Assembly: GCA_937927685.1 (NCBI GenBank)
Contig: CALBSC010000078.1
Span: 1 to 64,000, forward strand
Direction of reading: 5' to 3'
Length of the DNA stretch: 64,000 nt
DNA from: an uncultured Burkholderiales bacterium
GTDB taxonomy: Bacteria > Pseudomonadota > Gammaproteobacteria > Burkholderiales > Burkholderiaceae_C
Part shown: positions 51,046-59,368 of the stretch, piece after piece
How positions within the stretch are numbered: position 1 is the first letter of the stretch
Layout: each line of letters begins with the position of its first letter
The notes under the pieces: generated by a model
Told to the model about the DNA's origin: nothing
What the model saw: only the letters and a program-made list of their open reading frames with translations
Database searches by the model: none
Made by a program: the position numbers and the translations under genes

Positions 51046-51981
51046 ATGAGACTGGACATCATGCACACCACGCACTACGGGTATTCAGCGCCCGTGAGTG
51101 TGGCCCAGCACATGGCGCATCTGCTGCCACGGCAGACCCCTTGCCAGCAGGTGGTCAGCGCGCAGCTGGATATCGATCCTGAGCCTACCTGGCGTCACCA
51201 GGTGGTGGACCACCAGGGCAATCATTGCCATTACTTTTCTCTGGTACAGCCGCATCACCGGCTGTCCGTCCGTGCGCACAGTGTGGTCGATACACGCGGG
51301 CCGTTGGCCCCAACCGATGAATTGCCGGCACTGCCCTGGGAGCTGGTTCGCTCGCACTTCGAGTACCGGACCGGCCAGCCATGGGATGCGGCCAATGAAT
51401 ATTGCTATGCCTCCCGGCATGTGCAGCCCCATGACGATTTTCTGGCCTATGCCTACCAGAGCTTTGAGCCGGGGCGACCACTGCACGAAGCGGCCATTGA
51501 CCTGATGCAGCGCATGCACCGCGACTTCGCGTATGTCTCGCACGCCACCGACATCCACACGCCGGCGCTGGAAGCGCTGTCGCTTCGACGCGGTGTCTGC
51601 CAGGACTTTGCTCACATCATGCTTTCTTGCTTTCGTGCCCTGGGCCTGGCGGCGCGGTATGTCAGCGGCTATTTGCTGACCGACCCGCCCGACGGGCAGC
51701 CCCGGCTGATTGGCAGCGATGCCTCACATGCCTGGGTCTCGCTGTACATCCCCGGCTGGCCAGCCGGCCGATTGCAGGCCTCATCGAATTGGCTGCACCT
51801 CGATCCCACCAACAACCGTTCGGGCCTGGGGTCGCCGGGCGAAGACTATGTGTGTGTGGCGTGGGGACGCGATTTTGCCGACGTGTCACCCGTCAGAGGC
51901 GTGATTCATGGTGGAGCACAGCATACCCTGGAGGTCGGGGTGACGGTGATGCCGGTGGATACACGGGTTCCTCACCCCTGA
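51046..51981 (+). CDS. Transglutaminase-like cysteine peptidase family protein
   Basis: 311 residues. An N-terminal beta domain (MRLDIMHTTHYGYSAPVSVAQHMAHLLPR) precedes the core with Cys185 (RRGVCQDFAH), His228 (DASHAWVSL) and Asp253 (HLDPTNN), a complete triad. GLAARYVSGYLL is the usual intervening strand. It is the third gene of the plus-strand operon. Members may hydrolyse or form amide bonds; the in-operon ligases suggest it processes their product. Confidence 0.92.
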   Translation: MRLDIMHTTHYGYSAPVSVAQHMAHLLPRQTPCQQVVSAQLDIDPEPTWRHQVVDHQGNHCHYFSLVQPHHRLSVRAHSVVDTRGPLAPTDELPALPWELVRSHFEYRTGQPWDAANEYCYASRHVQPHDDFLAYAYQSFEPGRPLHEAAIDLMQRMHRDFAYVSHATDIHTPALEALSLRRGVCQDFAHIMLSCFRALGLAARYVSGYLLTDPPDGQPRLIGSDASHAWVSLYIPGWPAGRLQASSNWLHLDPTNNRSGLGSPGEDYVCVAWGRDFADVSPVRGVIHGGAQHTLEVGVTVMPVDTRVPHP

Positions 51982-52008
51982 TTTTTCACCATCACGCGAG
52001 GTGTTTGA

Positions 52009-53040
52009 ATGAGTATTCCCGTGATTGATCTGGCTCGCTTTGAGGGCGGGACTCAAGAGGACAAGCGTCAAGTCGCGCAGCAACTGGATCAGGCAGCCAG
52101 GCAGATCGGTTTCATGCAACTTGCAGGTCACGGTGTTTCACCCCATCACTTGCAGCAACTGCAGCAGGGCATGGACGATTTTTTCTCGCTGCCCCTCGCG
52201 ACCAAAGCACGTTGGCGGTCTCCAGATCTTCGCATCAACAGAGGCTACAGCCCACCATTGGCCGAGCGCTTGAGTTACAGCCTGGGGGTGGATTCTCCCC
52301 CGGACCTGTTCGAGGCGTTCAACATGGGGGCGGCCTGGACGGATTTCCCTGGCCTGCAGCTGGATCCCATGAGCTATCCCGTCAACATCTGGCCGGATCA
52401 TCCTGGGAGTTTTCGCGAGGGAGTGCAAGCCTGGTTCGGTGAAATGGCACGTGTGGCCAGACGGGTGACGCGCCTGTTTGCTTGTGCGTTGGAGTTGCCG
52501 CCGGATTTCTTTGAACCCTTTGCCGACCATTCACTGGATGTGCTCAGGTTGAATGTCTATGCCCTTCAACCGCAGAGTGAAGCCCCGAAGCCAGATCAGA
52601 TGGGCATGGGCGCTCATACCGATTACGGCATTGTGACCGTCCTGTGGGCGGATGCGGTGGAGCCGGGATTGCAGGTGCTGGACCGCGCAGGGCGTTGGCA
52701 CGATGCCACTCCCGCTGCGGGACATTTTCTGATCAACATCGGCGACATGATGGCCCGGTGGACCAACGATCGATGGCTGTCCAGCCTGCACCGTGTCAGA
52801 CCGCCGGTCAATGCGCAGGGGCAGGTGGTCCGACGTCGATCAGCCGCGTTCTTTCACGATGGAAACGCTGATGCCGTGGTGAGTTGTTTGCCCAGTTGCG
52901 CAGATGCCGCCCATCCGCCCCGGTATGCGCCGATCACGGTGGCTGAGCACATTCGGCAGAAACTGGAGGGGTCGCGTGGGTTGGCGCTGAATACCCACGC
53001 GCCGCACGAAAGCGCTCGACTTCGCTCCTCCACCGCCTGA
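52009..53040 (+). CDS. Isopenicillin-N-synthase-like 2-oxoglutarate/Fe(II) oxygenase
   Basis: 343 residues. The N-terminal DIOX_N region (IPVIDLARFEGG, QIGFMQLAGHGVS) is followed by the Fe(II) triad His203 and Asp205 (GAHTDYG) and His261 (SSLHRV), and by Arg277-Arg-Ser for 2-oxoglutarate. It oxidises an unknown small substrate. It starts 27 bp after the second transglutaminase gene on the same strand, so it may be co-transcribed with the ATP-grasp system and modify its product. It could equally belong with the transporter next door. Confidence 0.88.
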   Translation: MSIPVIDLARFEGGTQEDKRQVAQQLDQAARQIGFMQLAGHGVSPHHLQQLQQGMDDFFSLPLATKARWRSPDLRINRGYSPPLAERLSYSLGVDSPPDLFEAFNMGAAWTDFPGLQLDPMSYPVNIWPDHPGSFREGVQAWFGEMARVARRVTRLFACALELPPDFFEPFADHSLDVLRLNVYALQPQSEAPKPDQMGMGAHTDYGIVTVLWADAVEPGLQVLDRAGRWHDATPAAGHFLINIGDMMARWTNDRWLSSLHRVRPPVNAQGQVVRRRSAAFFHDGNADAVVSCLPSCADAAHPPRYAPITVAEHIRQKLEGSRGLALNTHAPHESARLRSSTA

Positions 53041-53049
53041 GGGGGGAGG

Positions 53050-53085
53050 TCGCAGGCACCGCGACAGTCCACACGGTGCCTGCGA
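53050..53085. terminator. 12-bp perfect hairpin between convergent genes
   Basis: TCGCAGGCACCG (53050-53061), 12-base loop, CGGTGCCTGCGA (53074-53085). It stands between the oxygenase stop and the BMP-protein stop. No T-run follows on either strand, so it is either a Rho-assisted terminator or an RNA-stabilising stem. Confidence 0.55.
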
Positions 53086-53100
53086 TGTCAGTGCCAGCCT

Positions 53101-54180
53101 TCAGTTAGGCAGTTGACCTTCCACACCCTCGACGTAGAACTTGATGCTGTCGATGTCGGGATCGGTCATTTGCTGGCCCGCTTGCAGCTTGAGGCTTCCA
53201 TCCTGCAACTTCAGAGGACCCGAGAACACTTTGAACTTGCCAGAGACGATTTCAGCCCGCTTGGCCTCCACTTCCTTTTGCACGGCAGCCGGCACCAGCT
53301 TGCTCACCGAGTTCAAGCCGTTCATGCCTTCTTTCATGCCGCCCCAGACGTTGTCCTTGAAGGGTTTGCCCTCTGCCGCCGCGGTCAAGACCTTGACGTA
53401 ATAGCTCCCCCACAACTGGGTGACTGAGGCCAGGTGCGCCTTGGGCGAGACGGCTGACATGTCTGAGTTCCATCCAAATGCGAACACCCCTTTTTCGGCG
53501 GCGGTTTGCATCGTGGCTGTGGAGTCGGTGTTTTGTAGCAGCATGTCTGCGCCCTGGCCAATCAGGGTTTCGGCCGCCTGACGCTCTTTGGCGGGGTCAT
53601 ACCACGAGCTGATCCAGACCACCTTGGTCTTGACGTTCGGATTGACGCTGCGAGCGCCCATCGTGTAGGCATTGATGTTGCGAACGACTTCAGGAATGGG
53701 AAACGACGCCACGTATCCGAGTGTGTTGGTCTTGGTCATGCGCCCGGCGATGATGCCGGCCAGGTAGGCCGGTTCATACATCCGTGAGTTGTAGATGTGC
53801 ACATTGGGGGACGATTTGAAACCGGTGTTGTGATAGAACTCGACCTTGGGAAATGACTTGCCGACCTTGAGGGTTTGTTCCATGTATCCAAACGAGGTGG
53901 TGAAGATGTACTGGTTGCCCTTGCTGGCCAGATCGCGAATCACACGCTCGGCGTCGGCGTTCTCCGGCACATCCTCCACGATCGTGACGGCAATCTTGTT
54001 GCCCAATGCTTTTTGGGCCTCCTTCACCGCCAGGCTGTGCGCAAAGGTCCAGCCGCCATCTCCAGGGGTGCCAAAAAACACAAACCCGACCTTCACAGGA
54101 TCGGCCGCCTGCGAGCTCATGGACAAGCCCGCGAGCGCCAGGGCTGCGACAAAACTGCGTTTACTGCACGAAAAACTCAT
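53101..54180 (-). CDS. BMP-family ABC transporter substrate-binding protein
   Basis: 359 residues with a signal peptide cleaved after SQA (ADPVKVGFVFFGTPGDGGW). KVGFVF...GDGGWTFAHSLAVKEAQ, NTGFKSSPNVHIYNSRMYEPAYLAGIIAGRMTKT and GADMLLQNTDSTATMQTAAEKGVFAFGWNSDMS mark the basic-membrane-protein/PnrA family, which binds purine nucleosides or related solutes. GGAG precedes the ATG at 54180. It follows the two permease genes by 31 bp and ends the operon. Confidence 0.92.
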   Translation of the reverse strand: MSFSCSKRSFVAALALAGLSMSSQAADPVKVGFVFFGTPGDGGWTFAHSLAVKEAQKALGNKIAVTIVEDVPENADAERVIRDLASKGNQYIFTTSFGYMEQTLKVGKSFPKVEFYHNTGFKSSPNVHIYNSRMYEPAYLAGIIAGRMTKTNTLGYVASFPIPEVVRNINAYTMGARSVNPNVKTKVVWISSWYDPAKERQAAETLIGQGADMLLQNTDSTATMQTAAEKGVFAFGWNSDMSAVSPKAHLASVTQLWGSYYVKVLTAAAEGKPFKDNVWGGMKEGMNGLNSVSKLVPAAVQKEVEAKRAEIVSGKFKVFSGPLKLQDGSLKLQAGQQMTDPDIDSIKFYVEGVEGQLPN

Positions 54181-54211
54181 GATGAACTCCAGGGGTTGAA
54201 AAAACGAAACT

Positions 54212-55138
54212 TCATGCGTGATCGAAATAGGGCTTGCCCAGCCAGGCGGGCGCGTGACGCCGGATTTGAAGCGGGTTGCGTGACAACAAGACGAGGACGA
54301 TGACCGTGGCCACGTAGGGCAAGCCCGACAGTGCAAACAGCGACACCTTCACGTTGATGGCCTGGAAATACAAACCCAAAGCGGTGACGCCTCCGAACAG
54401 CAAGGCCCCGCCAGCCAGACGTGCGATACGCCAGGTGGCAAACACCACCAAGGCCAAGGCAATCCAACCGTTTCCCGAGGTCAGGTTGTCCTGCCACATC
54501 TTGAACTGCGCCAGGGCGTAATAGCTGCCGGCCAATCCCGACATGGCCCCGCCAAACAGCACAGCACCATAGCGAATGGTGGTCACCGGAAGACCCAACG
54601 ATCGAGCCACTGACGGCGACTCGCCGACAGCCTTGAGTTGAAGGCCCCATCGGCTGCGCGACAAGACCCAACCGACCAGGGCGATCAGCACCAACGAAAA
54701 ATACGCCAACAAATTGAGTGAGAACAGTGACTCGCCCAGCAACGGCAGTTGGCTCAACCCGGGGATCGGCAGAGGAACCAGGCCGGTTTCGATGCTGGAT
54801 CCGGCAAAGGGACGTCCCAATGCTGATGTCAATCCGGCGCCCAGAATGGTCAGTGACAGCCCCGCCGCCACCTGATTGGCTTGAAGCGTGATGGTCATGA
54901 TGCCGAACACACAGGCTGCCAGCAGGCCACTGAGCATGCCCAGGCAGATACCCAGTGCAACGCCACCCCCCAGGCTGATGGTGGCGAAACTGCTGAGTGC
55001 GCCCATCAACATCATGCCTTCCAGCCCCAGATTCAGCACCCCTCCGCGCTCCGTGACCAGTTCCCCGGTGGACGCCAGCATCAAGGGGATTGCCGCGCTC
55101 AAGGCACTGGCCAGCAGGGGAGTGAGAGAGTCCATCAT
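54212..55138 (-). CDS. BMP-type ABC transporter permease, smaller subunit
   Basis: 308 residues with about eight or nine membrane segments. LASTGELVTERGGVLNLGLEGMMLMGAL is the conserved opening of the YufQ/NupQ-like permease. LKAVGESPSVARSLGLPVTTIRYGAVLFGGAMSGLAGSYYAL is the coupling region. The ATG overlaps the stop of the larger permease (ATGA). It works with that permease and with the ATPase encoded divergently. Confidence 0.9.
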   Translation of the reverse strand: MMDSLTPLLASALSAAIPLMLASTGELVTERGGVLNLGLEGMMLMGALSSFATISLGGGVALGICLGMLSGLLAACVFGIMTITLQANQVAAGLSLTILGAGLTSALGRPFAGSSIETGLVPLPIPGLSQLPLLGESLFSLNLLAYFSLVLIALVGWVLSRSRWGLQLKAVGESPSVARSLGLPVTTIRYGAVLFGGAMSGLAGSYYALAQFKMWQDNLTSGNGWIALALVVFATWRIARLAGGALLFGGVTALGLYFQAINVKVSLFALSGLPYVATVIVLVLLSRNPLQIRRHAPAWLGKPYFDHA

Positions 55139-56238
55139 GGCTTCATCTCGGACAGGCCTGATTGTTGGGGAGTCCAGGTGTACTTCACCAGGACGTCACA
55201 ACTCAGCAGGAAAACCAGCAGCAATCCCATGAACACATCGCTGAGTGCTTTGGGCAACTGAAGGCTCACCTGCACCGCTTCTCCTCCCATGTACAGGAGC
55301 GCCATCAGCAAGGATGCCAGGACAATTCCGACCGCATTGAATCGACCCAACGAGGCCACAATAATGGCCGTGAAACCATAACCGGGTGTCCATCGATCGT
55401 TCAACTGTCCGATCGGGCCGGCAATGTCGCTGGCCCCGGCGAGACCGGCCAGAGCGCCGCCGAGCAAGAGCGAGGTCCAGATGATGCGGCGCTCGGAAAA
55501 GCCCGCATAGCGAGCAGCCTCAGGCGCTTCGCCAAAGATGGCATGCTGAAATCCTGAGAATGATCGTTGCAGGTATAGCCAAGTCAGGGGAATCATGACC
55601 AAGGTGATGAAGATCGAGGTGTTCAGTCGAGTCCCTTCCCAATAGGCCCAACCCAGTTCCGACAGCGTGGAGAACAAGGCGCTGTCGGCAAACGAAATGG
55701 TGATCGGAAAGTTATTGGCCATGGGATCTCGCCACGGACCATAGACCAGGTACTTCACGATCAGATTGGCGACATAGGTCAGCATGAGGCTGACCAGAAT
55801 TTCATTGGCATTGAAGTGCGCCCTGCATAACGCCGTGATGCCGCCCCACAAGGCACCGCCCAATGCCGCTGCCATGACCAGCAGGGGGAGAACCCAGACG
55901 TCATTCACGGACTGGCAGGCAATCGCGACCCCGGTTGCCAATACCCCGCCGATGTACATCTGGCCCTCTGCCCCAATATTCCAGACATTCGCCCGATATC
56001 CAATGGACAAACCCAGCGCAATCAAGCACAGAGGCGAGGCTTTGAGCAGCCATTCACTCACCCCATTGGGTGTGCTGAGGGGTTCGATGAAAAAAGCGTG
56101 ATAGGCCGCCCACGGACTTTTGCCGAGCCAGGAGAAAACCAGTAAGCCGCAACACAGCGTCAGTCCCAATGCCATGAGGGGGGTCCACAGCATCATGGAC
56201 TTCAGTGGCTCTCGACGAGGGATGAGGCGGATGGTCAT
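55135..56238 (-). CDS. BMP-type ABC transporter permease, larger subunit
   Basis: 367 residues with about nine membrane segments. SPLCLIALGLSIGYRANVWNIGAEGQMYIGGVLATG and FNANEILVSLMLTYVANLIVKYLVYGPWRDP are conserved in YufP/NupP-like permeases. GEAPEAARYAGFSERRIIWTSLLLGGALAGLAGASDIAGP is the coupling region. First gene of the minus-strand operon; the ATG at 56238 has no obvious Shine-Dalgarno and lies only about 15 bp from a sigma-54-like -12 element. Confidence 0.9.
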   Translation of the reverse strand: MTIRLIPRREPLKSMMLWTPLMALGLTLCCGLLVFSWLGKSPWAAYHAFFIEPLSTPNGVSEWLLKASPLCLIALGLSIGYRANVWNIGAEGQMYIGGVLATGVAIACQSVNDVWVLPLLVMAAALGGALWGGITALCRAHFNANEILVSLMLTYVANLIVKYLVYGPWRDPMANNFPITISFADSALFSTLSELGWAYWEGTRLNTSIFITLVMIPLTWLYLQRSFSGFQHAIFGEAPEAARYAGFSERRIIWTSLLLGGALAGLAGASDIAGPIGQLNDRWTPGYGFTAIIVASLGRFNAVGIVLASLLMALLYMGGEAVQVSLQLPKALSDVFMGLLLVFLLSCDVLVKYTWTPQQSGLSEMKP

Positions 56239-56252
56239 GTATAGCCGCTTGG

Positions 56253-56268
56253 TGCAATTTGCATACCA
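56253..56268 (-). promoter_or_regulatory. Sigma-54-like element upstream of the BMP transporter operon
   Basis: On the minus strand TGGTATGCAAATTGCA fits TGGCAYG-N4-TTGCW with one change (T for C at position 4). It would place the transcript start about 5 bases before the permease ATG, an unusually short leader. Nitrogen-controlled purine uptake is the implied reading. Confidence 0.45.
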
Positions 56269-56371
56269 TTCGTCTGCGGCTAAAAAATTGCAAGTGGGCA
56301 CACCATATCGAGGCGGACCGCACCAATCGTGCGCATGGCGCGTGTCGATGCACAAAGATGATGCTGGATTC

Positions 56372-56382
56372 GGGGGGGGGGG
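56372..56382. repeat. G11 homopolymer upstream of the transporter ATPase gene
   Basis: Eleven consecutive G residues, 19 bases before the ATG at 56401. Tracts of this kind slip during replication and can switch or tune expression when located in a promoter or leader. Confidence 0.9.
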
Positions 56383-56400
56383 CTGGTGGGTGATCAGGGC

Positions 56401-57930
56401 ATGCTTATTGCGGTTCAAGTCGCCATGACGCCCGTGAGCTCTACCTACCGACTGCAACTGCAGGGAATCACCAAACGCTACCCCGCCGTGGTGGCCAACC
56501 AGGATGTCCACCTCGCGGTGAAACCTGGCGAGATTCATGCCGTGCTGGGCGAAAACGGAGCCGGCAAAAGTACGCTCATGAAGATGATTTACGGCATCAC
56601 CCAACCGGATGAGGGGGTGATGCTGTGGGAAGGGCGAGAAGTTCGCATCACCAGTCCTGCGCAGGCGCGCGCTTTGGGCGTGGGCATGGTGTTTCAGCAC
56701 TTTGCCTTGTTCGAATCCCTGACCGTGGCCGAGAACATCAGTTTGTCGTTGGATGAGCCACACCCCTTGGCATGGATTTCCCGAGAAATTGTGGAAGTGT
56801 CCAGGCGCTATGGATTGCCTGTCGAACCAGATCGTCCTATCCACTCCATGTCCGTGGGTGAACGACAGCGCGTTGAAATTGTTCGCTGCCTCATGCAATC
56901 CCCCCAATTGCTGATCATGGATGAGCCAACATCCGTGTTGACACCTCAGGCGGTGGTGAAGCTTTTCGAGACGCTGCGACGGCTCGCCCAGGAGGGGTGC
57001 AGCATCTTGTATATCAGCCACAAACTTGATGAGGTGCGCGAGTTGTGCACGGCGGCCACGGTCTTACGAGCGGGACGTAGCGTGGGGCTGGTCGACCCCA
57101 GACACTGTTCGAACACCGAGTTGGCGCGTCTCATGATCGGTCAGGATCTGCAGGAGACTCAAACCCTGCCAGGACAGCCCGGTGAGGTGCGACTCTGCAT
57201 TGACAACTTGTCGCAAGTCACAGACGACCCGTTTGGTACCTCGTTGCAGGGGGTCAACCTGACGGTCAGAGGCGGAGAAATTCTGGGCATTGCCGGGATA
57301 TCAGGCAATGGGCAGGCTGAATTGTTGAGAGCCATCTCGGGTGAGCGTCTCAGCGCCTCGGCGGACGCGATCCAGATCGACGGGCAGTCCGTGGGGCGTT
57401 GGGGACCCGCCCAGCGTCGTCTGCGTGGCATGACTTTCGTGCCTGAAGAGCGCTTGGGCCGGGGTGCCGCGCCGGGGTTGTCTTTGAAGTGGAATGCGCT
57501 TTTGACGGGGGCCACTCAGGGCATGGTTCGATGGGGCTGGGTGAAACCCACGCGCGCGCGTGATCTGGCTCAGCGTGTGATCGAAACCTTCAAGGTGATG
57601 TGCTCGGGAGTTGACGCCAGTGCCTCGAGTCTGTCGGGGGGTAATTTGCAGAAATTCATCGTCGGGCGCGAGGTGTTGCTCAACCCCCGGATCATGGTGT
57701 TGTCGCAGCCGACCTGGGGAGTTGATGTGGGGGCCGCTCAGTTGATTCACCAGGCCTTGATGGACCTGCGAGCGAAGGGGGTGGCGGTGTTGGTCGTGTC
57801 AGAGGAATTGGACGAATTGTTTGCCTTGTGCGATCGACTCGCGGTGATGAACCGTGGCAGGTTGAGTGACCCGCAACTGACCAAGGACGTCACCCGGGAA
57901 TCCATTGGCGTTTTGATGGGGTCGGCCTGA
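56401..57930 (+). CDS. BMP-type ABC transporter ATPase, two fused domains
   Basis: 509 residues, two ATPase modules. Module 1 has Walker A GENGAGKSTLM, signature MSVGERQRVEIV and Walker B LLIMDEPTSVLT. Module 2 is degenerate: GISGNGQAELLRA instead of a P-loop lysine, signature LSGGNLQKFIVGRE, and LSQPTWGVDVGA in place of Walker B D-E-P. This is normal for this sugar/nucleoside family, where one site hydrolyses ATP. Starts at 56401 (MLIAVQ) or 56425 (MTPVSSTYRL) are both possible; the motif homology begins after the second. It is divergent from the permease genes. Confidence 0.9.
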   Translation: MLIAVQVAMTPVSSTYRLQLQGITKRYPAVVANQDVHLAVKPGEIHAVLGENGAGKSTLMKMIYGITQPDEGVMLWEGREVRITSPAQARALGVGMVFQHFALFESLTVAENISLSLDEPHPLAWISREIVEVSRRYGLPVEPDRPIHSMSVGERQRVEIVRCLMQSPQLLIMDEPTSVLTPQAVVKLFETLRRLAQEGCSILYISHKLDEVRELCTAATVLRAGRSVGLVDPRHCSNTELARLMIGQDLQETQTLPGQPGEVRLCIDNLSQVTDDPFGTSLQGVNLTVRGGEILGIAGISGNGQAELLRAISGERLSASADAIQIDGQSVGRWGPAQRRLRGMTFVPEERLGRGAAPGLSLKWNALLTGATQGMVRWGWVKPTRARDLAQRVIETFKVMCSGVDASASSLSGGNLQKFIVGREVLLNPRIMVLSQPTWGVDVGAAQLIHQALMDLRAKGVAVLVVSEELDELFALCDRLAVMNRGRLSDPQLTKDVTRESIGVLMGSA

Positions 57931-58159
57931 CCGGTCTATTGCCCGGCGCAATCAGGCTGCGCGACGGCGCAACATCATGCGGGCTGTGTGGGCAGTCGCC
58001 AGTCTTGCCACAGGGTGAGGCAACGCAGTCCGGTGGTGACCGTGGCAAAGGCGGTGGCCAGCAACTCCAAGGCCACCCGCGTGTGCAGGCCAAGGGACTC
58101 GAGGGCGTTCATGAGGACGTCAGTTCATGCGACACAGTGCGGTGCCGAGTGAGTCAACC

Positions 58160-59359
58160 TCAGCCCTGAGCAGGTGTCAGGTACTCGTGCACCAGTGCGC
58201 CCCAAAACGCAGCCCCATCGGCAATGATGTCGTCATTGAAGTCGTAGCCGGGGTTGTGCACCATGCAGGCACCGGGCGTTCCCGCGGCGCCGTTGCCCAC
58301 AAAAAAGTAGCAGCCTGGCACGCGCTGCAGCATGAAGGCAAAGTCCTCACTGGCGGTGATGGGCGCCCCGTTCGGGGTGACACGTTCGGCGCCAAACAGG
58401 CGGGTGGCGAGTTCGGTGGCCAAGGTGGTGCAGGCGCTGTCATTGATCAGCACAGCGTAGCCGTCTTGCCAGTCGATATCGGCGCGCACACGGAAGCTGG
58501 CCGCTTGCTGCGTGACCAGTTCGTGAATCCGTTGCTTGAGCAGGCTGCGCACCGCGGGATCGAGGGCGCGCACGCTGAGCTTCAGGGTGGCCTGGTCCGG
58601 AATGACGTTGTTGGCCTGTCCGGCCTGCAAGGCGCCCACGGTCACCACCGCGGTGTGCAGGGGATCGACGTTGCGTGAGACCACGGTTTGCAAGGCCATC
58701 ACGAGGGAGGACGCCGCCACCAACGGATCCGCGGTGGTGTGAGGCATGGCCCCGTGCCCGCCGACACCCTGCAGGACGATGGTGACGTTGTCACTTGACG
58801 CCATGGCCGCGCCTGCGCGAAACGTGAAGTGCCCGGTGGGGGTGCCCGGCATGTTGTGCAGGGCAAAGATGGCGTCGCAGGGGAAGCGTTCGAACAGGCC
58901 ATCGTCCATCATGCGCACGGCGCCCGCAGCGCCTTCTTCGGCGGGTTGGAAGATGAGGTGCAGCGTCCCGTCAAAGTCACCGTGCTCGGCCACCTGACGC
59001 GCCGCTGCCAGCAAGGTGGCGGTGTGTCCATCATGGCCACAGGCGTGCATGACGCCCGCGGTCTGACTGGCCCATGCGTGGCCGGTGGCTTCGGTGATGG
59101 GCAGGGCGTCCATGTCCGCGCGGAGGCCCAGCCGGCGAGGGCCCTGGCCACGACGCAGCGTGCCCACCACGCCGGTCCCCCCCAATCCGGTGGCGACCTG
59201 GTAGCCCCAGTCCGTGAGCTTGCGCGCCACCAGGGCGGCGGTGCGGTGCTCCTGAAACGCGAGTTCGGGGTGCGCGTGAATCTCGCGTCGCAAGGTGATG
59301 AATTCGCCCACGCGTTCGCTCAGGCTGTGTCGCAGATAGGCGGCAGACAGTGCGGACAT
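58160..59359 (-). CDS. M20-family amidohydrolase (hippurate hydrolase-like)
   Basis: 399 residues. Metal-binding and catalytic motifs are complete: LRREIHAHPELAFQE, GLRADMDALPITEATG, MHACGHDGHTATLLAAAR, IFQPAEEGAAGAVRMMDDGLFERF, and APITASEDFAFMLQRVPGCYFFVGNG. Zinc or manganese is held by the Cys/His/Glu set. It removes an acyl or amide group from an N-acylated amino acid. It follows the Bug-protein gene by 9 bp, so the pair may import and cleave the same compound, under the divergent LysR regulator. Confidence 0.92.
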   Translation of the reverse strand: MSALSAAYLRHSLSERVGEFITLRREIHAHPELAFQEHRTAALVARKLTDWGYQVATGLGGTGVVGTLRRGQGPRRLGLRADMDALPITEATGHAWASQTAGVMHACGHDGHTATLLAAARQVAEHGDFDGTLHLIFQPAEEGAAGAVRMMDDGLFERFPCDAIFALHNMPGTPTGHFTFRAGAAMASSDNVTIVLQGVGGHGAMPHTTADPLVAASSLVMALQTVVSRNVDPLHTAVVTVGALQAGQANNVIPDQATLKLSVRALDPAVRSLLKQRIHELVTQQAASFRVRADIDWQDGYAVLINDSACTTLATELATRLFGAERVTPNGAPITASEDFAFMLQRVPGCYFFVGNGAAGTPGACMVHNPGYDFNDDIIADGAAFWGALVHEYLTPAQG

Positions 59360-59368
59360 GGGGGCGGC

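Noticed and set aside
57975..58112. 45-codon minus-strand frame between the ABC ATPase and M20 genes (MNALESLGLHTRVALELLAT...)
   Set aside because: It has a plausible hydrophobic-helical start, but no ribosome site and no known family; too weak to call. I see nothing else in 57931-58159.
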